DNA from: an uncultured Erysipelotrichaceae bacterium | Lineage (GTDB): Bacteria > Bacillota_I > Bacilli_A > Erysipelotrichales > Erysipelotrichaceae | Direction: 5' to 3' | Length of the DNA stretch: 13,122 nt | Assembly (NCBI GenBank): GCA_902795905.1 | Contig: CADBMY010000108.1 | Location: forward strand, 1 to 13,122 | Shown: one piece after another, positions 7,027 to 13,122 of the stretch | How the letters are laid out: each line of letters opens with the position of its first letter | How positions within the stretch are numbered: the first letter of the stretch is position 1 | The notes under the pieces: model-generated | Seen by the model: only the letters and a program-made list of their open reading frames with translations | The model's database searches: none | Told to the model about the DNA's origin: nothing | Translations under genes and position numbers: made by a program

Positions 7027-9232
7027 CAGCACAGACAGGATCAAAGAACTGACCGCAAAGTATCCGGCAGAAAAATACGATGAACTGATCCGCGGAGATG
7101 ATGCGGAAGTCTTTTATCATCTCAGCTCATTGCGTCATACTCTGTTCAGCTGGTATCCATTTGCCGGATATGAAAGGGCACTGGTACTTGGGGATCAATG
7201 CGGAGCTCTGGCCTCAGGACTGGCAGAGAGATTTGCGCATACGGATATCCTGCTGAACAGTCAGGGTGATACGACCGTGATCAAGAACAGGTTCAGTAAT
7301 CGCAGTGAGCTGAGCATCATATACACATACCCACGGGAAAGCTATGACTGTATCCTGTACATGCAGAGAGATGTCAAAGAAGATCCCTCAAATGTACTGC
7401 CTGAACTTCAGCATCTTCTGAAGGAAGATGGCGTACTGCTGGCAGGGCTGATCAACAGCAGCGGGATCAGGCATTTATATGACGGCACACCGGGTGACGG
7501 CTATGATCGTGATACATACAGGAAGATTCTGGAAAATGCTGGTTTTCCGTATATACGCCTGTATTATCCGCTGCCTTCACTGCGTTTCATACAGGAAGTA
7601 TTTACTGATGATGACAGTCCGGAGATGCTGCTTTCGGAAAGACTCAGCATGTCTGCAGATGAAAAGGAACGCCTGTACAGGGCTGCTGAAGAAGGCTTGT
7701 TCCCTGCAATGGCAGATCATCTTCTGTGGGAGTGCAGGAAAACACCGGGACCGATGATCACGCATGTATATCTCACAGCAGAAAGACAGAAAGAACACAG
7801 TTTTGCAACGGTGGTATATACGGATCATGTCACAAAGCAGTTCCTCTGTCCTGAAGGAATCAACTCGCTGCGGAAACAGCAGGAGAATCTTGCACAGCTG
7901 CAAGCCTGCGGTATCCGTACCGTACAAAGTGAATACCGGGAGAATAAACTGTATATGCCGCGTGTACAGGCGCCGCTGCTGGTGGATCTTCTGGCAGACA
8001 GCACCGGAGAACAGATCATATCATACCTGGAACAGCTTTACAGGGAGATCCTGCGTTCATCTGTGCATAATACACGAAATGGTGAGATATACCTGCAGAA
8101 AGGATATATAGACATGATTCCGGCAAACTGTTTCATCTCAGATCATACATATATATTCTTTGATCAGGAATTTACCAGAGATAACTGTCCGGCAGATTTT
8201 ATCATGTACAGGGCAATACGATATACATGGCAGAAATATCCACGGCTGAACACTGTCCTGACACAGGAAGATGCTTATAAGCATTTTCAAATCAATGAAC
8301 AGAAACAACGTGCATATGCTCAGGAAGAAAATGTATTTACATCAACACTGAGACAGACAGATCTGTACCCGCAGATCTTTCAGACACAAAGAGAAAAGAC
8401 AGAAGCGGACACGGAGAAACACCGGCGCGTTCAGGCCGCAGAACTGGATCTGCTGAAGGTGTTTGATCAAGTCTGTGCAGAAAACGGTCTGCGTTACTGT
8501 GCTGTTTTCGGAACTTTGCTTGGGGCAGTCAGACATCACGGGATGATTCCGTGGGATGATGATATCGATCTTGCCATGCCGAGAGAAGACTATGACAAGC
8601 TGATCATGATCGCACCGCAGGTATTTGAGAAACCGTATTTCCTGCAGACACCGGAGAATGACCCGGAATGTTTTTACGGCGGCTATATGAAGCTCAGAAA
8701 TACAGAGACAACTGCTGCAGAATGGTTCAACAAAGGGAAAACGTGCTGTCAGGGAATCTGGATCGATATCTTCCCGCTGGATCACTGCGGAGATGAAATA
8801 TCACAGAAGAAACAGCAGAGACTGGTCTATTTTTTCCAGAGACTGCTGTATGCCAAACGCTATCCGCTGTGGGCCGGACGCCTGATTGACTCTGATCCGA
8901 AAAAGCTCAGTCTGTACTACATTCTGGCTTCATGCAGAAAGGACCGGAAGCTCTGTCAGGACCTGAAAAAGGCGTGTACAAAGCACAGATACAGTGATAC
9001 CCTGACGATCTTTGCGGTATATTATTCTTGGAGAGGAAATCATAACCGTTTCCCTGCAGAAGATCTGAAACACCTGATCCGGATACCGTTTGAAGATATG
9101 ATGATCCCGGTACCTGAAAACTATGATGCCTGGCTTAAACAGCGCTATGGCAGCACCTACATGGCAATGCCTGCAGAAACAGAAAGACATCCGCATCATG
9201 CGGCAGAATACGATCCCGACCATGCCCGATGA
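7016..9232 (+). CDS. Three-domain protein: methyltransferase-like, kinase-like and LicD
   Basis: A 738-residue cytoplasmic protein. Residues about 35-235 look like a class I SAM methyltransferase: ALVLGDQCGALASGLAERF (55-73) stands where motif I should be, and LQHLLKEDGVLLAGLINSSG fits the later core strand. The glycine pattern and acidic motif II are degraded, so catalysis is doubtful. Residues about 245-430 resemble a small-molecule kinase: D366-MIPA-N371 matches the catalytic loop D-x4-N, and FFD-QE (D383) the metal-binding DFG Asp. Residues about 470-738 are a LicD domain with GTLLGAVRHHGMIPW followed by DDDID (514-518) and MPREDY. LicD enzymes are nucleotidyltransferase-fold proteins that attach phosphocholine or similar groups to teichoic acids or glycans. 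ATG 7016 is used, overlapping the GT4 gene by 11 bases; the open frame extends back to 6947 but without a ribosome site. No licA/licB/licC is visible, so the donor is unknown. Confidence 0.82.
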   Translation: MKNNSTDRIKELTAKYPAEKYDELIRGDDAEVFYHLSSLRHTLFSWYPFAGYERALVLGDQCGALASGLAERFAHTDILLNSQGDTTVIKNRFSNRSELSIIYTYPRESYDCILYMQRDVKEDPSNVLPELQHLLKEDGVLLAGLINSSGIRHLYDGTPGDGYDRDTYRKILENAGFPYIRLYYPLPSLRFIQEVFTDDDSPEMLLSERLSMSADEKERLYRAAEEGLFPAMADHLLWECRKTPGPMITHVYLTAERQKEHSFATVVYTDHVTKQFLCPEGINSLRKQQENLAQLQACGIRTVQSEYRENKLYMPRVQAPLLVDLLADSTGEQIISYLEQLYREILRSSVHNTRNGEIYLQKGYIDMIPANCFISDHTYIFFDQEFTRDNCPADFIMYRAIRYTWQKYPRLNTVLTQEDAYKHFQINEQKQRAYAQEENVFTSTLRQTDLYPQIFQTQREKTEADTEKHRRVQAAELDLLKVFDQVCAENGLRYCAVFGTLLGAVRHHGMIPWDDDIDLAMPREDYDKLIMIAPQVFEKPYFLQTPENDPECFYGGYMKLRNTETTAAEWFNKGKTCCQGIWIDIFPLDHCGDEISQKKQQRLVYFFQRLLYAKRYPLWAGRLIDSDPKKLSLYYILASCRKDRKLCQDLKKACTKHRYSDTLTIFAVYYSWRGNHNRFPAEDLKHLIRIPFEDMMIPVPENYDAWLKQRYGSTYMAMPAETERHPHHAAEYDPDHAR

Positions 9233-9233
9233 A

Positions 9234-10559
9234 ATGATGAAAATAAAATCTGCAGAAGCTCTGGCATCTGTCAAGGGAATCGAGATCGTCATCCAATGCA
9301 CTAAAGCAACACGTTCCGAACGTTTGGGAGTATCCGGAGAATCCCGTAAACTGAGTATAAAACTGGAGTATATCGGCCCTGTAAATAAACCCGAAGAAGG
9401 TGCAGGCAGGGCAGATGATCCCTATACATACAGGTATCTCGGTTCTCCTGTTCCGGAAGAAGTGGACCTGCGGAATACATTTGGGCTTGTTTCAGCGGAG
9501 AATGCGGTTTGGACAACACATTGGAGCAATATGTTTCTGCGGGATGATCGTATATATTCCACGGGGCTCAAGATCATCTATACCGTCCCAAAAGAACTGA
9601 CAGGCAGACATGCCGTACTGAAGATCTCCGCAGATGATTTCCTGCTCATGGAGAAGGAACTGACGGAAGCCGGTACATTTGAAGAGATCCTGAATGTGCG
9701 TCCGGCAGAACAGGCACTGGCCGCGTATCTGGAAAATGCTCATCGGCAGCAGAAAGCAATTCTGAAGGAATGGATCCGGGTATGCGGGAAATACGGGCTG
9801 CGTTATTATCTGATCTGCGGCAGTGCCCTCGGGGTCATACGGAATCGGGACTTCATTCCGTGGGATGATGATACAGATGTGGCCATGCCGAGGGAGGACT
9901 ATGACCGCCTGAAGGAAATTGCTGAAAAAGAGTGGTCAGCAGGCAGTGCGTATCATCTGCTGTATCCGGATCAGCTTGGCAAAGATGTTTTTCTGGATTA
10001 CATGACACGTCTGGTCTGGATGGAGGAAACAGCCCCGAATACCCTGTTTGACAGAGTAAAAGAGAAAGTGGATACCACGTATACCGGACACCCGATGCTT
10101 GATATCTACATTCTGGAAAATGGTGCTGACAGTTTGTTACTTCATCGTCTGCAGACCTCCCTGATTCAGGGTATCTATGTGCTGGCAATGGGACATCGCA
10201 GTACATTTGACAGAGAGAGTTATCAGTACACAGCTCTCAGCAGTAAGGTGAAAGCCGCAGAGGTCCTGATGAGGATCGGCAAACATATCCCTGTGCGTTT
10301 TCTGCTTGCCTGGTATGAACATGTATGCAGATGGTTCCGAAAACCCGGAAAATTCTGTTTCCAGTCCAACGGGTATATCGGCTGTATCCCCTGGCGTTTT
10401 GAACAGACATGGTTTGGTGAAGGAAAGAAAGGCTGTCTGCAGGATCTTGAGGTATATCTGCCGGCAGATCCCGACCGGTATCTTCACAGACAATACGGAG
10501 ATTATAAAAGACCGGCACACGGCAGAACAAGAAAGCCTGTACACCGGTCTGTACAGTAA
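9234..10559 (+). CDS. Second LicD-family protein with an unassigned N-terminal domain
   Basis: A protein of about 441 residues. Residues about 155-441 are a LicD domain: GLRYYLICGSALGVIRNRDF, then W210 and DDDTDV (Ile replaced by Thr relative to the usual DDDID), then AMPREDYDRL; the end YGDYKRP matches the LicD C-terminal pattern. It would transfer a phospho-substituent, such as phosphocholine, to the glycan. Residues 1-155 are strand-rich by eye (IEIVIQCTK, KLSIKLEYIG, GLKIIYTVP, AVLKISADDF) and are not recognised; a carbohydrate-binding beta-sandwich is one possibility. The start is uncertain. ATG 9234, one base after the preceding TGA (TGA-A-ATG), fits coupled reinitiation, but no Shine-Dalgarno sequence is clear; ATG 9198, 9222 and 9237 are alternatives. 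It resembles the LicD part of the previous protein, so the two are paralogues. The stop lies three bases from the end of the convergent MazG-type gene. Confidence 0.85.
   Translation: MMKIKSAEALASVKGIEIVIQCTKATRSERLGVSGESRKLSIKLEYIGPVNKPEEGAGRADDPYTYRYLGSPVPEEVDLRNTFGLVSAENAVWTTHWSNMFLRDDRIYSTGLKIIYTVPKELTGRHAVLKISADDFLLMEKELTEAGTFEEILNVRPAEQALAAYLENAHRQQKAILKEWIRVCGKYGLRYYLICGSALGVIRNRDFIPWDDDTDVAMPREDYDRLKEIAEKEWSAGSAYHLLYPDQLGKDVFLDYMTRLVWMEETAPNTLFDRVKEKVDTTYTGHPMLDIYILENGADSLLLHRLQTSLIQGIYVLAMGHRSTFDRESYQYTALSSKVKAAEVLMRIGKHIPVRFLLAWYEHVCRWFRKPGKFCFQSNGYIGCIPWRFEQTWFGEGKKGCLQDLEVYLPADPDRYLHRQYGDYKRPAHGRTRKPVHRSVQ
10537..10556. terminator. hairpin between convergent genes, possible weak terminator
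   Basis: CTGTACA (10537-10543) and TGTACAG (10550-10556) form a perfect seven-base stem with loop CCGGTC, ending immediately before the stop codon of the second licD gene. On the + strand no T run follows. On the - strand, downstream of the MazG-type gene, the hairpin is followed by GCTTTCTTG, a slightly better but still weak tail. A role in ending one or both convergent transcripts is possible. Confidence 0.35.
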
Positions 10560-10562
10560 TGA

Positions 10563-10880
10563 TCACCTGTTATACTTTCGGGAAGTACCGCGGAACTCTT
10601 CGACCGGGTATTTCTCTGCCTGTTTACGCAGCTTGTCCAGGATGATCTGATCCATGTCAAGACCCAGAGCCACGGCCAGATCCGTGCAGTAGATCAGCAC
10701 ATCCGCAAGCTCATCCTTGACATCCTGCAGATCGTAGTCTGTATCCGACCACTGGAAGCACTCCAGCAGTTCACCGGCTTCGATACTGATCGAACGTGCA
10801 AAGGCGGCAGGGGAGTGGAACTGACCCCAGTCTCTGTCCGCAATGAATTTCTGTATTGCCTGTATCGTTTCTTCTTTCAT
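10563..10880 (-). CDS. MazG-type NTP pyrophosphohydrolase (RS21-C6/dCTPase-like)
   Basis: A 105-residue all-alpha nucleotide pyrophosphohydrolase that would cleave a (deoxy)nucleoside triphosphate to the monophosphate and pyrophosphate, cleaning the nucleotide pool. The metal-binding signature is complete: E34, E37 and E40 in EAGELLE, then E57 and D60 in DELAD. FHSPAAFARS before it and FQW after it, plus the ending EKYPVEEFRG, are typical of the short RS21-C6/dCTPase-like branch rather than the two-domain MazG. The start at 10880 is chosen over the ATG at 10898 because AGAGGA lies about seven bases upstream of it on the - strand. It is convergent with licD and divergent from the DUF2779-type gene. 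Substrate preference cannot be read from sequence. Confidence 0.9.
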   Translation of the reverse strand: MKEETIQAIQKFIADRDWGQFHSPAAFARSISIEAGELLECFQWSDTDYDLQDVKDELADVLIYCTDLAVALGLDMDQIILDKLRKQAEKYPVEEFRGTSRKYNR

Positions 10881-10902
10881 ATCAGTTCCTCTTTTCACAT
10901 AC

Positions 10903-10932
10903 AGTGTACAGCCGGAAAGGAGTATGTGTCAT
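10903..10932 (-). promoter_or_regulatory. possible promoter of the MazG-type gene
   Basis: Read on the - strand, ATGACA (10927-10932, five of six to TTGACA) and TACACT (10903-10908, four of six to TATAAT) are 18 bases apart. Transcription would begin near 10896, about 16 bases before the start codon. The -35 box overlaps the start codon of the divergent gene, so the two genes could affect each other's expression. Weak evidence. Confidence 0.35.
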
Positions 10933-12406
10933 GAAAACATATCTGTCCAAATCAAGATATACGAATGCCGTACAGTGTCCGAAGATGCTGTGGCTGCGTA
11001 TCCATAAGCCTGAACTGTTCGATGATTCGGTCATGAATGAAGCCGTGCTGCAGACCGGCAGTGAAGTCGGTGATCTGGCTATGGGCCTGTTCGGAGAGTA
11101 TACGGAAGTACCGTACGGGGATCTGAAGGAGATGATCCGCATTACATCCGAACTGATGGAAACAGATACGGATCACATTGCCGAAGCATCATTCTCCTAT
11201 GAAGGCTGTTTCTGCAGCGTGGATATCCTGAGAAACAAGCATAACGGACATGTGAATATCTACGAAGTCAAAAGCAGTACCTCCATGCATGATATCTACG
11301 AGGATGATGCGGCCTACCAGTATTATGTACTGAACGGACTAGGCTTTACCGTGGATGAAGTATATCTTGTACATCTGAATAACAGCTATGAAAGGATCGG
11401 AGAGCTGGATCTTCAGCAGTTATTCGTTCAGGAGAATATCACCGATACCGTAAAAGAGATGCAGGAAGGTGTCAGAGAATACCTGCAGTATCTGGATGAC
11501 TATCTGGTACAGAAGAAGGAACCGGAGCTTCCTGTCTCGGAGAACTGTCATGCCCCGTATGACTGCGGTTTCTTTGCACACTGCACGGAGTCTCTCGGCC
11601 ATCCCAATGTCTTTGATCTGCAGGGGGTGACTTTCCGCACCAAGCTGAAGTACTACACGTCCGGCATCACATCCTACGAGGATCTTGAGGAAGACGGCAC
11701 CCTGTCAAAGAAAGCCATGACCCAGATCCGCCATGCCCTGCATGATCTGCCCGATCAGATCGATAAAGAGGCTGTACGTGCGCATCTCTCGGAGTATACG
11801 TATCCGCTGTACTTCCTGGACTTTGAGACCTTCCAGCCGGCCATACCGCTCTATGATCATTCCTTCCCGTACGAACAGATCGTCTTCCAGTACTCTCTGC
11901 ATTATTACGAGAAAAAAGGCGGTAAGCTGAAACACAAGGAGTTCCTGGCAGAAGCGGGCGGTGATCCAAGACGCGCAGCAGCCGAACACCTCTGTGCCGA
12001 TATCCCCGAAGATGTCTGTATCGTCACCTACAACATGAGCTTTGAGAAGGGCAGGATCAAACGTCTGGCAGAGCTTTATCCCGACCTGCATGATCACCTG
12101 ATGAATATCCATGACCACATCATCGATCAGATGATCCCGTTCAGAAACATGTCTGTCTATACTTCTGCCATGCAGGGATCCTACTCGATCAAGTATGTCC
12201 TGCCGGCCCTGTTCCCCGATGATCCCGAGCTGGATTACCACAGTCTTGAAGGTGTGCATAACGGTGCCGAAGCCAGCAGTACATTCATGCGCATGCAGGA
12301 AATGGACTGGCAGGAACAGCAGGAATACAGAAAACAGCTGCTGTCCTACTGTTATCTTGATACCTATGCGATGGTAAAGATATACGATTATCTGCAGAAA
12401 CTGTGA
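10931..12406 (+). CDS. DUF2779-type nuclease: Cas4/RecB-like Fe-S half plus RNase H-like half
   Basis: A 491-residue protein with two nuclease-like halves. The N-terminal half (about 1-220) has the Cas4/AddB layout: C16 in a YTNAVQCPKMLWLR segment, and a C-terminal cysteine cluster C206, C212, C218 (NCHAPYDCGFFAHC), together able to hold a [4Fe-4S] cluster; D98 and E112-V-K114 fit the PD-(D/E)XK active site. The C-terminal half (about 290-491) is DUF2779-like, with a DnaQ/RNase H-type strand LDFET (D297, E299), VTYNMSFEKGR, and a final CYLDTYAM (D477), consistent with acidic metal-binding exonuclease positions. Family members are often called predicted RecB nucleases, but a biological role is not established. 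AAAGGAG (10916-10922) sits eight bases before ATG 10931. It is not next to any CRISPR array or other cas gene here. A DNA repair, defence or nucleic-acid processing role is inference. Confidence 0.85.
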   Translation: MKTYLSKSRYTNAVQCPKMLWLRIHKPELFDDSVMNEAVLQTGSEVGDLAMGLFGEYTEVPYGDLKEMIRITSELMETDTDHIAEASFSYEGCFCSVDILRNKHNGHVNIYEVKSSTSMHDIYEDDAAYQYYVLNGLGFTVDEVYLVHLNNSYERIGELDLQQLFVQENITDTVKEMQEGVREYLQYLDDYLVQKKEPELPVSENCHAPYDCGFFAHCTESLGHPNVFDLQGVTFRTKLKYYTSGITSYEDLEEDGTLSKKAMTQIRHALHDLPDQIDKEAVRAHLSEYTYPLYFLDFETFQPAIPLYDHSFPYEQIVFQYSLHYYEKKGGKLKHKEFLAEAGGDPRRAAAEHLCADIPEDVCIVTYNMSFEKGRIKRLAELYPDLHDHLMNIHDHIIDQMIPFRNMSVYTSAMQGSYSIKYVLPALFPDDPELDYHSLEGVHNGAEASSTFMRMQEMDWQEQQEYRKQLLSYCYLDTYAMVKIYDYLQKL

Positions 12407-12427
12407 TCACATGTGAAAAAATGCGGT

Positions 12428-12433
12428 TATAAT
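12428..12433 (+). promoter_or_regulatory. -10 box of the YegP-like gene
   Basis: A perfect TATAAT at 12428-12433 precedes the start codon by 32 bases, placing the transcript start near 12440. No good -35 box lies at the right distance; the best window is around 12404-12410. The perfect palindrome TGTGATCACA (12402-12411) overlaps that window and the stop codon of the previous gene, and could be a regulator site or chance. Confidence 0.5.
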
Positions 12434-12465
12434 GAGATTAACAGAATTTTACGGAGGATATAATC

Positions 12466-12837
12466 ATGGGTAAATTCGTTGTAAGAAACACGAAGACAGG
12501 CATCAAGTTCGATCTCAAGGCAACTAACGGTGAAGTTATTGCGACATCCGAAGTCTACAAGACAAAGAAGACATGTCTGAACGGTATCGCCAGTGTGCAG
12601 AAAAATGCACCGATCGCCGAAGTCGAAGACCAGACAGCTGAAGGATTCGAAGTCAAGAAGAATCCGAAATTTGAAGTCTATACCGATAAAGCCGGTGAGA
12701 CAAGATTCCGTCTGAAGGCAAAGAACGGACAGATCGTCGCTGTCAGCGAAGGATACAAGACCAAGAAGAGTGCTCTCAACGGTATCGAATCTGTCAGAAA
12801 GAACGCTGTTGACAGTCCGATCACGGAAGAAGAATAA
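12466..12837 (+). CDS. Two-repeat YegP/DUF1508-family protein
   Basis: A 123-residue soluble protein made of two copies of the DUF1508 (YegP) fold. Copy 1 (about 3-50) reads FVVRNTKTGIKFDLKATNGE, then VIATSEVYKTKKTCLNGIAS; copy 2 (about 67-115) reads FEVYTDKAGETRFRLKAKNG, then QIVAVSEGYKTKKSALNGIE. The SE-x-YKTKK-x-x-x-NGI signature is present in both, and both end in an aligned V-(Q/R)-KNA segment. A linker rich in acid (EVEDQTAEGFEVKKNP) joins them, and the C-terminus is acidic. The molecular function of the family is unknown. GGAGG (12453-12457) lies eight bases before ATG 12466. It appears to be a single-gene unit with its own -10 box and terminator. Confidence 0.92.
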   Translation: MGKFVVRNTKTGIKFDLKATNGEVIATSEVYKTKKTCLNGIASVQKNAPIAEVEDQTAEGFEVKKNPKFEVYTDKAGETRFRLKAKNGQIVAVSEGYKTKKSALNGIESVRKNAVDSPITEEE

Positions 12838-12849
12838 TCACACAGGAAC

Positions 12850-12874
12850 ACGTGCTTCGGCACGTTTTCTTTTT
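12850..12874 (+). terminator. Rho-independent terminator with UUCG tetraloop
   Basis: ACGTGC (12850-12855), loop TTCG (12856-12859) and GCACGT (12860-12865) form a six-base stem capped by the very stable C(UUCG)G tetraloop. T-rich tracts follow (TTTT at 12865-12868, TTTTT at 12870-12874). It ends the YegP-like transcript 12 bases after the stop codon. Confidence 0.85.
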
Positions 12875-12887
12875 GTCTGTTTACAGG

Positions 12888-12893
12888 TACAAT
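12888..12893 (+). promoter_or_regulatory. possible -10 box of the M18 peptidase gene
   Basis: TACAAT (12888-12893, five of six to consensus) lies 23 bases before the start codon and right after the terminator of the preceding gene. The -35 position falls in the T-rich terminator tail and has no convincing TTGACA, so this is a weak prediction. Confidence 0.35.
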
Positions 12894-12916
12894 AAACACA
12901 GTTAGGAGTACTTATC

Positions 12917-13122
12917 ATGGCAAAGGAAATGCTTACGTTTATTCAGAACAGTCCGAGTGCTTTTCAGGCTGTTGAAAACATCCGAAACATGTTAACAAAA
13001 GAGGGCTTTGAGGTCCTCGATGAGAACCGTCCCTGGAAGCTGGAAAAGGGGAAGAACTATGTCGTTACCCGCAACGGTACATCGGTGCTGGCATTCAAGA
13101 TCGGCAGTGATCTCAGTGAACC
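12917..13122 (+). CDS. M18-family aminopeptidase, N-terminal part (partial)
   Basis: The first 68 residues of a gene that runs out of the window. MAKEMLTFIQNSPSAFQAVE, then the charged helix NIRNMLTKEGFEVLDE, PWKLEKGKNYVVTRNGTS and LAFKIG match the start of M18 metallo-aminopeptidases (aspartyl aminopeptidase/ApeB type): the SP(T/S)AFHAVE helix, the W-x-L-x-x-G-x-x-Y-x-V-TRNGSS strand pair and the A(F/W)-x-(I/V)G strand. These are two-zinc cytosolic enzymes that remove N-terminal residues, often acidic ones, as large dodecamers. The metal ligands lie beyond the window edge. AGGAG (12904-12908) sits eight bases before ATG 12917. The start codon is therefore secure; the end is cut at 13122. Confidence 0.88.
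   Translation, partial: MAKEMLTFIQNSPSAFQAVENIRNMLTKEGFEVLDENRPWKLEKGKNYVVTRNGTSVLAFKIGSDLSE

Noticed and set aside
9100..9260. A frameshift joining the two LicD genes into one broken protein
   Set aside because: The first LicD domain has a normal C-terminal ending (QRYGSTYMAMPAE...HPHH) before its stop, and the second protein has its own complete LicD domain after a different N-terminal region.

Overview
The window reads as the downstream part of a Gram-positive (Bacillota) cell-surface polysaccharide locus, followed by housekeeping-type genes. GC is moderate by eye. Strong AGGAGG-type ribosome sites, short gaps, a sortase-anchored surface protein with a VPNTG signal, YegP-like and M18 peptidase genes and LicD-family genes all fit a gut or oral Firmicute. 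Erysipelotrichia-like is my best guess, but it rests on gene content and style only.

Layout. Bases 1-504 are the 3' end of a gene that enters from the left, probably the C-terminal part of a HAD-like or glycan-cluster enzyme. A strong sigma-A-type promoter (513-542) then drives a 1321-residue sortase-anchored adhesin (600-4565). It has a signal peptide, an acidic Pro/Glu repeat region, a large unassigned head, a Cna_B domain that seems to be split by a lectin-like insertion, two SpaA-like isopeptide domains, and VPNTG-TM-RR. A hairpin terminator (4569-4603) follows. Next comes a tightly packed, partly overlapping four-gene run on the + strand: an O-antigen-polymerase/ligase-like membrane protein (4619-5923), a GT4 glycosyltransferase (5920-7026), a three-part methyltransferase-like/kinase-like/LicD protein (7016-9232), and a second LicD protein (9234-10559). 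Together these would extend, polymerise and decorate (phosphocholine or another phospho-substituent) a surface glycan or teichoic-acid-like polymer.

The right-hand part is different in kind. A small all-alpha MazG-type NTP pyrophosphohydrolase lies on the - strand (10563-10880), convergent with the second licD and divergent from a DUF2779-type protein (10931-12406). The latter combines a Cas4/RecB-like Fe-S nuclease half with an RNase H-like exonuclease half. A two-repeat YegP/DUF1508 protein (12466-12837) with its own promoter and a UUCG-loop terminator follows, and the window ends in the first 68 residues of an M18-family aminopeptidase.

No tRNA, rRNA, CRISPR array, IS element or attachment site was seen, and no intergenic gap exceeds about 100 bases. 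The most interesting objects are the split Cna_B domain of the adhesin, the three-domain LicD protein with intact kinase-like residues, and the LicD protein with an unassigned N-terminal domain.
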